From the NCBI GenBank assembly GCA_017562135.1, contig QEYB01000963.1, positions 868,001 to 932,000 of the forward strand: a stretch of 64,000 nt of DNA. The letters run 5' to 3'. Source of the DNA: Dipylidium caninum. Lineage: Eukaryota; Platyhelminthes; Cestoda; Cyclophyllidea; Dipylidiidae. Shown one piece after another: positions 39,489 to 51,840 of the stretch. The position numbers were made by a program, and so were the translations under genes. Positions within the stretch are counted from its first letter, which is position 1. The number at the start of each line of letters is the position of its first letter. The notes beneath the pieces are model-generated. The model made no database searches. It saw only the letters and a program-made list of their open reading frames with translations, and had not been told where the DNA came from.

Positions 39489-39698
39489 ATGGTCGAAGAA
39501 GACTTTCACAACTCTCTACTTTCCCAATCCCAGATACGAGAGAACGCAGTGGGTTTTAACAAAAATGTACCATATTTGGCGAAAATATGCTCTTTCGTTA
39601 GAGAAGTTGCTGACCAAACAGTTCCACCCCTGCACAAAGAGTTCTCTCGCCTCATTAACCCACGGGTTACAAGTAAACGGTGTCGACAGCGATGAATG
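39489..39698 (+). CDS. Possible coding exon of unknown gene
   Basis: Right after a GAGGTGCAG acceptor-like site an open frame reads MVEEDFHNSLLSQS, with ENAVGFNKNV and later VADQTVPPLHKEF, before a stop. The composition is helix-forming and polar, unlike the low-complexity noise around it. The AVxFxxN and DQTVPxL pieces faintly recall BORCS5 (lyspersin), a subunit of the lysosome-positioning BORC complex, but the spacing is about 33 residues too short. No partner exon was found. I cannot assign it. Confidence 0.25.
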
Positions 39699-40021
39699 GC
39701 AAAGAAGTTGGAGGTAAAATCACTTAAGCGGTAAGCTTAAATTATGCACGAATTCTGAAGTAGGCTGTAACTGACTTCAGGCTCCGAGGCGGAGGAAGTG
39801 CGTCCTCTCAATCTCCCCTTACTCCACTCCACTTGTCTCCAAGCTGCTAAATGTAACACCTATTCACCATCTTCACAGTTTGTGGAAATGATCGAAGGAC
39901 AAATTTAGTGGTCGCGAGGTCAACGTTAGTGTTCACCCGAGGGCGGAAGAGGGCGAGATGGAGGAAGAAGGGGCTCGAAAGGGAAAAAAGTTTCACTTTT
40001 GCCGTCTTCACATCTGTTCCA

Positions 40022-40050
40022 TGTGTGTGTGTGCGTATGTGTGTGTGTGG
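40022..40050 (+). repeat. TG dinucleotide repeat
   Basis: Interrupted TG run of about 29 bases. Confidence 0.85.
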
Positions 40051-42399
40051 TCTTGCCTGATCACGTCACGCAATGACGTATTTTTGTCATAGACTCCACC
40101 TCTCTTTCTGTCTTCTCCCACTCTTAACATCATGAACTTTTAATCGGATGTCCTAGCAGCAAAATTTTGTCATTGCACTGTAATTAAACTTACGGAAATG
40201 GTGAAACATTCTACCCGCTCTCCAATTCTGAGATGAAGGGTAGGGTCGAGAAATAGCGATTTCACGTCTTATTTCTTCCCACAGATCCGTCGGTTTTTAC
40301 CCTTCCTATCCATATTTCATCAAGATTTTAGGATTGCCCTGTTAATAATTCACATCTCTAGTCGCTATTAAAATTTATGTTACCTCATGACAGCAAGCCT
40401 TCCTTAATCCTCGTGAAAAGTTTACATAAATTCGGCGGTCTTCATAAAAATAAAAGTGTATCCACAACGTGAAATATAGGGAAATAAAATGATAAATATA
40501 TGTAAGAATATGAATAGGAAACCCTCTACCACTTTTAACAAGCCACTGCAGACACGAACGCATTAATTTGAGATGACTTTTTCCTAATTTAATTGAACCA
40601 GGGAAACGTGTATTAACATCCTGAATAGCGCTTGACTCCTCACAGTAGTAAATCCGGCTCGTCCCAGTCTGTTAAGCTAATTTTCGACGAGTAAAGCTTT
40701 TCAGAATTACCATCCCGGCTGCAAATTCGTCTTTCCTCGAGTCGCTGTGAAATTCTAAACCAAGAACGCTGAGGTAGGCGAAGTCCATAGGAACTAGAAG
40801 TACTCTGTTTGGCGGGAGAAGGAGTCAATTAGCCTTGTTTGTTTCTCCCCTCACACACGTTATTCCGGTAACAAGGAGATTGGAAATGAAGTTCGGGCAA
40901 TGAGTTTTCTAACTACGACTGGAAGAATTTCCACCTTTATCCGATTTTCACAATTCCGCTCGCCTAACTCCTCGCCTTCTGCTCTACCATTACCACCGCC
41001 ACTTCCCCCGGGAAAAAGCAGCCTTACCAGTAGGCATCGGCTTGTTTTACTGCGTGTAATTCGAATGGGATTCAGTAATAATTTATCTCGCTCCACAATT
41101 CCAACGCTTTTTGTAAGGTGGATGCCCTTGTTCTCAGTCTTAAGCCATTCATGCCAGTAGGAGGACGAGGTGAAGTGACGAGTGGAAGAAGCAGCATGGT
41201 GAGTAAAACATCTCTGTTAAAATTTCCGCTTTCTACTTTCGCCCTACGCTTTGATTATATACTATATCCCTTGTCCTATTCGCTGTCAAAAGGCTTAGCC
41301 TTGTGAAAAACAGTGCTTTGTTCGCCCTCATTCTTTCTCTCCCCTCCACCATTCTGTTCCAAATTCCCGGCCCATTTACCCAACGGCTATCCGCCCTCCG
41401 ACCCCATGCATGTGTAAATTTGGCAAACCGGTGTCCAGTCACGCGAGCAAACAGTCTGGGGACATTCGCCTCTTTTTGCCTACTTGACATAAATGACAAA
41501 GCATACTTAATGAGTATGGCGGTATTGATTAATTAGTGTAAGCTCATACCTGATTGGCTGTTGTTTTGCCTGCTCCGGAAACACCTTGTTTGAGAAGCTT
41601 TGGTTGGGCACAGTCTCAGAAACAAGCTGTCGCACTTCATCTAACCACCTGTCTGTTTCACTAAGCTGTCTTCATCTAGTGACTTCAATAATCACATCCG
41701 TCGGGGAGAGTGTAAGAAGAGGCAATAGGATAAAGGTGTCCTTTTTTGATGTTGGTTAATTGACTACTTAAATTTCCTGCCTTCCAAATGGTCTTAAATA
41801 TTTAGAAAAATATTGGATGATGGAGAGGGGGGGAGGGGAGGGGACCTTAACCCCTATTATTATGCGAAGTATCTGTCGCACTTTAAATTGAGGGCTGAAA
41901 GAGTAAATAAAACTTGATTCCACATTTAATGAGTTCGCCCATGAATAAGACACTTTCACTTCCCCAAATTACCATTCACTGCATAAAAGGAAACAGTTCA
42001 CACAAAAAACATTTTAACCTAAATGTCAGGCTTCTAAGACAAATTTTGAGAGGGGAAAGACGAAAAAACAGGTAGAGAGAAAGAGAGTGCACGAACCTGA
42101 GGGAGAATGAGGATATCCACTGGATTACGTCCAAGAAACATTAAGCATCCATAACGGTCGTAATGACTGGGACCAGACAGACGGAGAATCGCACTTGTAT
42201 ATGTATGTATGTAGACGTTTGTAATATGTATATGAATGAACGTTTGTGACAACACTAGCGAAGTGTAGTTTCAGTGGGTAAGGGTAATCCGTGAGTGTGT
42301 ATATGTATGTGTGCGCAGGAGAGAGAGACAGAAAGAGCCATGAACAGTTAGGATTTGTGCAATCACCAAACTAGCGGCCACTAGGTACGCGTGTACACT

Positions 42400-42419
42400 A
42401 ACACACACACACACACACA
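42400..42419 (+). repeat. CA dinucleotide repeat
   Basis: Clean AC run of about 19 bases, followed 30 bases later by G-rich sequence. Confidence 0.85.
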
Positions 42420-42569
42420 GAACACACCTGACATACCTGATAGGGTGGAAGGGGGGGTGAGACCGGGTTTGGGGGAGGGGGCTGGAGGCAGTACGCAGAA
42501 ACTTGGACACGCGGGAGCGGACTTACGTACGCACGCTCACCTGGTCTGGCCAGGTGGAGAAGGCATTAC

Positions 42570-42670
42570 CTTTCGTGCGCACGTGCGCGCATGCAAACCT
42601 GCGTGCGTGCGGACGTGCGCGCGTGATGCGTATGTGTGTGTCTGCACGTACGCACGCGTACACACGCACA
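42570..42670 (+). repeat. Alternating purine-pyrimidine GC-rich block
   Basis: About 100 bases are dominated by GTGCGC, GCGCGC, CGTGCG and ACGTACGCACGCG units. The alternation of purine and pyrimidine with many CG steps is the pattern that favours left-handed Z-DNA. It is far more CpG-rich than its surroundings. Open frames over it are repeat products. Confidence 0.7.
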
Positions 42671-45600
42671 TTTTCGCTAACGTCCAACACGCATGTGAAA
42701 TGTTGCCCTCGAGTTGTTTGATAGATGGCAAGAGGTTTACACGGACCATCGGTCTCTTTCTTTCCCCACTTTTGAACTACGAGGTCAGCGCATACACAAC
42801 CCCAATTTTATACACACCCTCACATATAGACGGGTGTAAAAAATGCCTTGAATAGATTTTCATTGCGTCCGCTGTGCCTAGACTTTGTTCTCTTGAATGA
42901 AAGTTAGCTCTTATAGTAAGAAAGGCTGCAATCTCAACGCACTACTAGTGTAGTCAAATCTCAAGCATTCCATCTCGGACAAATTTATACTACTAATGAA
43001 ACGAATAAGATTCAAATATTTACAAGTACACTGCCACTAGTTATTAACTAATTTCAGCAAGTTGGATGCGGAGGCAAAGATTAGGTTCACCTGGACTGAA
43101 CTAGACTCTTGGTTAATCGTGAACCTGACCAGCTTCCGTGAGGCTCGTATTCCGCCTTTTCTGCCTCATTGTGCATCAAGGGCAGAGTGGGAGATGAAGG
43201 ACCCCGGTAAGAAGAGGGTTGTCTTAGCGTCTCGTGTGTTTTAATCAACAGCGGCTGTTAATCAAGTGGTCACTGGCGTGATTCTTTGAAGATAATAATC
43301 CCTAATCACTTCAGCTTAAACTCGCCCACTTGGACGGACCCGCTCTCTGACCTAAGAATCATCGTTGAAGGAGGAAAAAACCCTGCCACCCTAATCGCCT
43401 TTCCTCCTAAAAACCTCACCTCCATATCAGCCAAACTACTTAATTACACCTCAATAATTAACTTTGCTTGCAGTAGAGGACGTAATTAGGTGTGACAGAT
43501 CGCGAAATCTCTCATCCTCTGGGGACAGACGTAGAAGACTTACAAGTCTCTAGTTTCACCAATCGTAAAGGCAAAGGCGACAAATTCAACATTTATGATG
43601 ATTCACACTCAAGGTTCTCCTTCTTCTACCCACGGGACGTTCTGTTAGTAAAAATGACAGCCTAAACATCAAGAATTGTCTTAATTTTAAGCTCCATGGT
43701 TAGGTACGACGTCGTCTGTCATAGTTGAAAGAAGGAGGTAGTTTCCGTGTGGACTGTATCCCTCCCTCTTTCAGGGGGGAGCACTACACCTAACACTAGG
43801 GCAAACTTGTAAAGGAAAATAGGTTCAATACATTTTTTCGTATTTTTTTATTAACTCGGCTTTCGGATAAGCTCTATTGAATACCGAAAATTGGGCGACT
43901 AATCCGAAGGAGTTTCATCCAAAATACACCTGGGTAAGTCCAGATATTTATTACATTGCGATAGAGACGTCACCCATTATCTATGGCAAAAAGTGTGGAC
44001 AGTTAGAGGAGAGGGACCATGATTGCTCAACTCCTTTTTACGGAAGTGATGTCCTGTTCAGACCACTTTTTATATTCAGTCATAAAACCCCCGATTAGGA
44101 CTTTATGCCTAAAACATGGGGTGTTTCCTAAGAAGGTAATGGGGCCACTCATAAGTTACCATTGATAAGTGGGCTTAAAAGGCCTTTAAACGCTTTTGTT
44201 TTAATAAAATAGCATCGTTTACGTTGAAGATGTGAAGAATTAATGAAAGGCGTCAACGGATTTAATAAACATATAAATCAGCTTGTGTTTCTATAGTATG
44301 TAACAGTGTCCTTTTTCTGAAATAGGCTTTATTTTCATACAGAGTTAGAAGTAGAAATTTCAATAAGTTAAATTTTTAGTTTGATGCTATTATGTGGGTT
44401 CACAAAGGGAAAGAGCAACCTATATGCCTTTATATTAATAATTTTTCATAAGTATTCCGAATAAAATTGGGCGCCTGTATGGATAAGTCCTAAGTATTCC
44501 AATCACCTTAATTAGAATCAGAGACGCCTATAAAAATGTTCAATGCCAAGATAACGCTACATTTTCCTGGTCATTGGTTAAAACAAAAAGGGTCATCTTA
44601 CGTTCCTCAAAGACATTTTGAATCTTTGACTAATTTTAATTATTTCGACTTATCCACCCTGGAATCGTACAAGCTCGAAAATTTGGGAGTACATCATTCT
44701 GTGTTATAAGAATTAGCAAAACGGCAAATACGTCGCAGTTTTTGCTGTTCATCACAAATCTACTTTGCATTAAGATGCACTCAGCCATTTCGCCTTTTTT
44801 TCACTTTCTATCTCTCTCCATTTGTACGCGAACTCTCTTGAGGCACATTTTAAGACATTTGAATTATGCCACTAAACACGCCCCATTTCGGCGGCTGTGC
44901 TTGTTATTGTAGTCCTCTGCCTTTGTTTGCTTAACTGTAGCGGTTACGTACACACGCGCACACACGACACACACAAAATCCCTCTTTCCATCTCCCTCTC
45001 TCTTTCTCTCTCTCCTTCATTCTCTTCAACCCGCTCGCTGGCTTACTATTTAGCTAGCCAGCCTTATAGTCCCCACTCATTCACCCACTCACTCACCCAT
45101 GCGCGCATTCGCTTTATGATAGTCATAAAAAGTTGAGAGCCTTACCAAAAATACTCACCTCGTTTGTCGGCTCTCGCATCCACCATCGGCCTGATTCACC
45201 ACAAGTTGTGTGATAATTGCCCCATCCAAGGGACTTGGGCGGACAATAGTTCTGTCTTACATAAATAGTATGATTTTTCGCCCACTCACCGCCTTCATTG
45301 TCCAGTGCAGGGTAACTTTTGAGCCTAGATTATGGCGGTGACAAGGCATGACATTAAACATATATTCTTATCTAAAAATACTCCATTATCTTAATATTTA
45401 AATCCCAAATGTGGCGTAAATATTATTTTTAGAATCTACAGTTTCCATTATGTACTAAATAAATTCCATGTCTTTCAAATTACTTGTGTACTCGATTACA
45501 ATGCGACTGGTTAGACGTTACCCTGGAAATAATTCTTCCGTTTACGATTCTGGTAGCTTTTGTACTAGACATTGTTATAGTTACTCAACATTCATTTTGC

Positions 45601-46559
45601 TTATTATTTAGGCTAGATTGACTGGTGAAGCTTTAGAAATGGACAACGAGAATACTATCTTTATGACTGTTGCTTTTTTCAGTCCATTAGACACGTCCCG
45701 ATCGCAAATAAGACTGTTTAGAAGGAAGCCTGGGGACTGGAGGCGAGGATTTTGGAGAAATTTGGCAACTGCACTCGCAGAAGTGTTTTGCTCTTACTGC
45801 CTCCCTCCTCTTCCAAACCCTTGTTGGGAATCGAAATTAAATTAAATATTTCCTTCTTAATTATTACGCTCCAATTTCTTCAAACTCATTAACGAAATTG
45901 TGTTTGAGGGGTTGCTTAATCAAAGGGGATCTGTGTAAGGGAAGTTGGCATTTAAGAGAGAATTCGGTCAAGATAAAAACTCGGACAAGGCAGAGCGCAT
46001 ATAAAACGTATAAAGTTTTTTTTGCCTTATAGGAACCATTTAATCTTCATTTCTCTTCATTTTAAAAATCCATCGACAGACCAGTTCGTCATCCAAAAGT
46101 ATATGAAGATAAATGCACTTATTCCGGCAAACCACATTTAACTTAGTAAACATGTTGTAAAAGAGACGTCGGAACGGTAGCTGGCTATTCGTGTTTGATT
46201 TGAGTTTGTTAGCCTCCTCCATATCCCCAATCTTGCCCTTTGTTGACTTTACTTTCGGAGGAAATTCACTGATTGTAGTGTATGACAAGTCCGAGCAATA
46301 GAAGAAACCGCGCCCACTTCTCCCAAACTGGTTTCTCACTCTTATTCGAAATTGTTTTTTTCTCATCCTTAAAATGTCCCAAAAATGCATGCTTTCTTAT
46401 GGCCGGTGATTGGTTATTCATAGTCATTACACTCCACCCAAAGTTATATTGTAATTTTAGGGCTTAAAAATTATCCCCATCTCTTCCCAAATTTACATTC
46501 GTGTGTGCGATAGACAGTGACTATTTCATACTAATGAATCGCCTTGTCTATAATGGTTG

Positions 46560-47265
46560 ATGTGTTTGTCGAGTGTTATCATCAGGCAGTATTATTGCGC
46601 CATGCCGAGTGAGCAATGCTTATTGTTTTTTCTTCATGAGTTTCTTCCCATGCCAGACATCAATTTCCCGGCAGTGAGACTCCGCCGCTGTTATGCTTTC
46701 GCCTGGTTGCATTAAAGTAAAGAACAACGGATGATCACTCCTTGGGCATTTCAACCATATCACAACCATAATTTCTATTTGATGAAATTTCGACTTTTAA
46801 ATGTGTCCCGGGGCGTATTCTTATCAGCCCAGTTGCTTAATCGTTTTCCATTATTACAAAAAGTCCACTTCTCATCGTAAGTGATGATTTGGTGTACAAA
46901 CGACAGCACTACTTCTCCTGTGGTCGTTCGATCATCTGCAGTCTCGTCAGTTCGGACGGCAGGCACATACGAGTCCACATTGCTTCCTTTATTTATTGTA
47001 CGCAGCCGTGTGGATGGTTAGTTCCTAGTTTAGACCTAAATTCACAAGTAGTTGTGCGTGTGTGTGTGGATCGGACCCCGCCGGTGGTCTTCCTCGAACC
47101 TCGTTGACGATATTCAAATTGTCAGAACGAAATTTTTGGGCCCAATAACGAGTATTTACTTCATTAGTGGATCCATCTCCGAATGCCTCATTAATGTCTC
47201 TCGTAGATTGTTGAGTTGTACTGTTATTCAATTAGAACTCGGACAAGGAAATTAGATGTAAATCG
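46560..47265 (-). mobile_element. Degenerate mariner transposon remnant of a second family
   Basis: On the minus strand, pieces of a mariner transposase occur in the right order but in several frames: [17 protein letters not shown], the AQKFRSDNL...VRGRPP helix-turn-helix end, QIITYDEKWTFCNNGKRLSNW with the first catalytic Asp, and then a PGESITAAE-like segment followed by PDDNTRQ, which matches the second catalytic Asp region. Multiple stops and frameshifts and a missing middle part show an old, dead copy. The INEAFGDG and YDEKW signatures differ from the Mos1-like copies, so this is a separate mariner family. Confidence 0.8.
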
Positions 47266-50200
47266 TGTTTTGCTCCCATCTGGTTTCGGTGAAAAATACC
47301 ATATAAATGGGATACAAACACAAAAAATTATGCAAAATAAGTAAGAATATTATCTAACATTCATAAATAAAATTATCAGGCGCATGTTAAAATGCATTTG
47401 TCGCACCGTGGCCGCACATAGACTAAACAAAAGTGCCCGTTTCATTGTTAGCAACATCATATTTTAAGTTCTAATTCGGTTACATTAGATTTTTAACTGC
47501 TCTCCGTTGTACTAAAAATACACATATTGTGGATATAGTAAATAAATGGGTGTACACATGTCGTTCACAAGTGTGCCTCCTTACAAGTATGTCGCCTTTG
47601 TGCCCCTTCCCCCCCCGTCCCCCACCCTGGCGCCGCCATCCCCCTCGACGCCGCCCCGCCTTCTCACAGTCTCACATAATAATAATCATTTTAGGCGAAG
47701 TAACGTTAACACTGTTTAGTCGCATTGTGCCACCTTATCCGGCTCTTCGATACAAATGGTGTCCGGCGGCCCATCTGGTCCAAGTAGCAACTGACTTCTG
47801 CGACCTACCCTAATGACAGCATTGTAATTCACTTTAATCTAGTCATTAGCAATGCTTTTGTTTAAATTCCGCCTATGGCGGGGAGAATCCGACAATAGTG
47901 GGGATAAGTAACAGGTGCAGACTACTTTCGCCTAATTCCATCTTTGGAGGGTTGATTTAATCCCCCCCACCCCCGGGGGCCCACACACCTCCCCGGGTGG
48001 TCAGAGCGTGGACTTAATCAACAAAAATTCATCACTCTTGAGCTGATTAATTGCGTCTGGTAGGCATGTTAGTCGCATCACCTTTGGGACATTATAATAT
48101 TTCATTCCTTCCTTTCACCGACATTAGGCCCTCATCCATAGCATCGAAGGAAGGTTTTGTTCAGGCAAACACAGTCAAACCGTTTCGACCGGTCATTGTG
48201 TACGGGGCTAAGCCACTCTGGAGGCAACGGCGAATTTTGCTACAGTAAGGAGCACAAATGCGCATACATTTACTTCCTCCTAGTTCCGAAATGATGAATG
48301 TGGCTCTTGCTGTTCCCCCTTCCCCTTCCCCTCTTCCGCTTCCTCTCCCTCCACCTCTCCTCCTCCTCTCACTCTCGCCTCCTCCCACACGCTCGGACAC
48401 GTTTCCCGTGTTCGTACGACACGAGGGGGAGAAGAGGCAGACGGGTGAACGAATGAGATGACTGTCTTTCAATGTGGAAAGCTAATTAAAAATGGCCACT
48501 AGTTGGGATGTGATCAATCATGCTGCTTGACGCTCCCACCTCTGCCAAAGCTTATTAGGACTGAGGGATTTCCTCCCTCTCTCTCTCTCTCTCCCACCCG
48601 AGTGCCATGTTTTATTCACTTTGCATAAATTAACAATGGCTGGAAATTCTTGAGTCCGGTAGACCGACAGCTGTCGCATGAACTCATTCCTTTACCCCAT
48701 TTTGGCAAAACTTTTGCAAGAACCAATGCCACAGGACCGGCAGTTCATCCAGCGCTGATGTTACGAGGCTATTTGATGGACTCGCCGTGTCTTGGAGCTT
48801 CGTTTCAACTACAATCTACGACTTTAACTTAAAGTTCCGATTTACTCAAAGTCATCAAGCTCTCCTGCCCGGTCCACCAATTGCTCTGCATCCAGATGCA
48901 TCCTAAATTGTCCCATTGAAACGACCGTTTCGTGCTGTCTCAGAAAAGTTACCTCAATGAGCCGTGAAAATTTTTACCGCCTCAGCTCCACCCCATCCCC
49001 AATCTACCCTCATCGTATTCCCAGCTTCTCCTCCTCCTCTTCAAACTTGCTTTCAATCCACCATCTTCCTCTTCCCACGAGAGGCGCTTCTGACAACCTT
49101 CCGCCGTGAGTATTCCACCACGTCAGGGTATTGAACTGGAGAGGGCGGGAGAGGAAAGTCTCTCTCCCTCTATCTCTCTCTCTGCCTCTCTCGGCCGAGC
49201 CTTTTGACAAACTTTCCAGGCACCACTTACTAGGAAGTTGTAATGTGGCGCGGGACAGAGACGAAGACTGGAAGACTCTGACCTCAGTGCGGAAGTGGTC
49301 AGAACGGAGACTCAGGCGTCCGCGTAATTAAATCTATAGTAAAATTGATATAAAATATTTCCATAGACTCCTTCCGCTCCTGAGCTTCTAATCCAGCACA
49401 CCTCTCACTCCCTACCTATTCTGCCTATTGCGCTCATACGGCCGAGAGGGAGGATATGTTGTTGGCAGGAGGAGGAGTTGGTTGACAATTGACAGCTTGT
49501 AACGAGGGACGTAAATCTCACAACTATTGTGATAACCGCAGATCCACCTTCTCTTTCTAATACTGACCACCTTTATGCAGAATACATCCGAGATGAGGAA
49601 AGTCAGTGGTCTCTTCCAGGTGGATGCCCTAACCTGTTCTGCTTCTATTAATTATGTTGTTCAAGCATCTTAAATCCTCTCGGGCGACATAGCAGAATGG
49701 AGATAGGGTAAGCCGCAGTCGTAATTGTGTTAAGATTTCTCCTTCCCTGGCCATCAGATCTAGCGTTGACGTCCTCAGCAGAGGTCAGTCCTTGATAGCC
49801 TAATTCAATGTGCAATCATCTCAGACATGAATGTACAGACACTCAACTCGCCTCCTTGAACGAAGGTCCCTCCCTTAGGACAGCTGCACCCAAAGAATAA
49901 GGTGTCCCTCCAGCCCTCTGCATCCGTGCGAACTGACCAATGTCCAAGTGAAATTTTTTTCAAGAGTAAGCAGTCGAAATTCACTAACATACAAAATGGA
50001 CGACAATTAGAGATTCTAATCCTTGTATTCAAGTTGCCCGGAAGTAGGGTTGTTGGTGGTTCATCATGGGTTATGAGCACACATTGGGGTGTGGAACATT
50101 GTGGTAATAAACATCAAGTGCCATTCGCACTACTTACTGGCAGAAGATTGGAAAGCTGAGAAATGATGGATACATCTAGTAGGGAGGGATTTCTTTCCAG

Positions 50201-50757
50201 ACTGCGCAAATCTCCCTAAAAGTGCGTGAATGAGTTGCCTGAGGAATACGCAGCGTAGAACACGAGTGTACGTCACAACCTGGAGAGGAATCATCAGGTC
50301 CACCTGTTATCGAGTATTTAAGTAGTATGTAAGGGCTTTCGCTGAGCATAATAACTTCGCGAAAGGTTTGCCTTCCCTTCGCCGTCCAAAAGTAAGGGAA
50401 AAGCAACCGTTACTTTGCCATACCACCTGTTGGAACTAAACACCATTCGGTTGTGCTGTTCCATTCTAACCTTCATCACCACGGTCACTGCCACTTGCCA
50501 ACAGATGGCATGGGGAGATCGTCTCACCCGCTAACTGACAAGCCAAGGTCGTGTCGCCTCTCGAATCAGTACTGCCACTAATTATGTCCACTAGTCCAAC
50601 TATTAAGAGGCGATTCCAACCGTCGAGCGTCTCTTTACCTCACATCACCAGGTTTCGGATAAGGGGCAAGTGGATGTTTACAGGTGGAAAGGAGAAACAT
50701 TGCGTTAATTTAAATTCATCTAGCAAGATCTACTGCAAAGTTCTATCCATTTATATG
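47266..50757. other. Intergenic stretch, no recognised gene
   Basis: Contains C/G-rich homopolymer patches near 47956-48000, a TC microsatellite at 48571-48596 and another TC-rich patch near 49155-49195. Open frames here are low complexity or without family signatures. Confidence 0.5.
48571..48596 (+). repeat. TC dinucleotide repeat
   Basis: CCCTCTCT... run of about 25 bases. Confidence 0.8.
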
Positions 50758-51840
50758 ACATGTTTATTTGGCTCATGTTGGGGCTCATTATTTTTATCGC
50801 TCAGTGTATACACACTGACAAAGCAAATTAACCAAAACAAAGTTGATTCACATTAGTTTTAAGTGTGGACCGGTAGTGTAACCATGGCTACCGATAAAGT
50901 TCATTTAGGCCACTGTACTTTGCACGAATTTCAGCAAGGAAAAAATGCCACAGAAGTACGTAAAAAGTTGTTGATGGTGTTTGGTGAAGGCACAGTTTCT
51001 GATAAGATAGGCAGAAAAGACTCACGAAATTTGAAACGGGTGATTTAGACCCGTCTGAAAGGCCACCTTTTGAGCGACCACCTTTGATCGAAGACGATGT
51101 TGTTAAGGCCATGTTGGAGCAAGATCTTTTTCGGACGACATGATATCTCCTGTCAGAAGGGCTCAATTCTGCTCAGCAAACAACTTCGGACCATATTCGG
51201 AGAAGAGGGTCGGCATGGAAGTAGTCAAAGTGAGCGCCACATGAGTTAGCTCAGAAGAATTTGGCCGGTGGAGTTGTCATATGCACATCTCTGCTTGCTG
51301 GCAACAAGATCGAGCCCCTCTCTGGGACCGGATGGTAAACTGGGGATGGAGGGTGGATCGCCTACGAAAGAGTCTTAAGGAAAGAGACCTATTGTGAAAC
51401 AGCAGAATTTGGAGAACATAGCCCTTCTACCTCCCACCTCTACAGCAAATTTTACTCGCAATAAGGGGATTTTTCGGCGTATATGGTGGGACATTAGAGG
51501 ACCAATGCCTTGTGAGCTCCTGAGTATTGTGAGCAAGTAGATAATTTAAAGACAGTAGTGTAGCAAGAGAGGCCGACGATGATGAAGAGGAGGGATACCA
51601 TACCGCACCATGCTAATGCCAGTCCACGTACTGTTTGAGGACTCATCACAAAATTGTGGAATTAGGATGGGAAATTTGGCTGTATTCACTATATTTCCCC
51701 GAACTCAGCGCTCACCCTCAGACTGTCACTCGTTTTTGTTGTTATAAGTGTTTTTGAAGGGCGGAAAACTCAAGAATAATGAAGATATTAGACAAACGCT
51801 AGTTAAATTTCCGCATAAATGGGCGAAACATTTTCAGAAA
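50758..51840 (+). mobile_element. Broken Mos1-like mariner transposon, copy 2
   Basis: Same element as at 12161-13239 in the opposite orientation. The transposase ATG is at 50884 and reads MATDKVHLGHCTLHEFQQ. Over the first 430 bases it differs from copy 1 by about one substitution, and it carries the same frameshift after KRVI and the same stop after FRTT. A further small change near 51319-51345 destroys the frame before TGDGGW that is still open in copy 1. A patch of about 100 bases near 51610-51710 is clearly more diverged, after which similarity is high again to 51840. The flanks are unrelated to those of copy 1, which favours transposition over a larger duplication. Confidence 0.88.

Larger units (their letters stand above)
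37913..46559. other. Long stretch without a firm gene
   Basis: No gene is recognised. If the KIDINS220-like gene has ankyrin exons they should be on the minus strand here or beyond, but no ankyrin motif was found in the open frames. It holds a doubtful plus-strand exon (39489-39698), CA/TG repeats (40022-40050, 42400-42419), a G-run near 41824-41845 and an alternating purine-pyrimidine block (42570-42670). Confidence 0.5.

Noticed and set aside
42391..42855. 154-codon open frame on the plus strand
   Set aside because: It is built from CA repeats, G-runs and the alternating GC block, with a Thr/His/Cys/Arg bias and no family signature.
46040..46390. 116-codon open frame on the minus strand next to the mariner remnant
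   Set aside because: I tested it as a transposase or exon continuation but found no mariner motif and no splice context.
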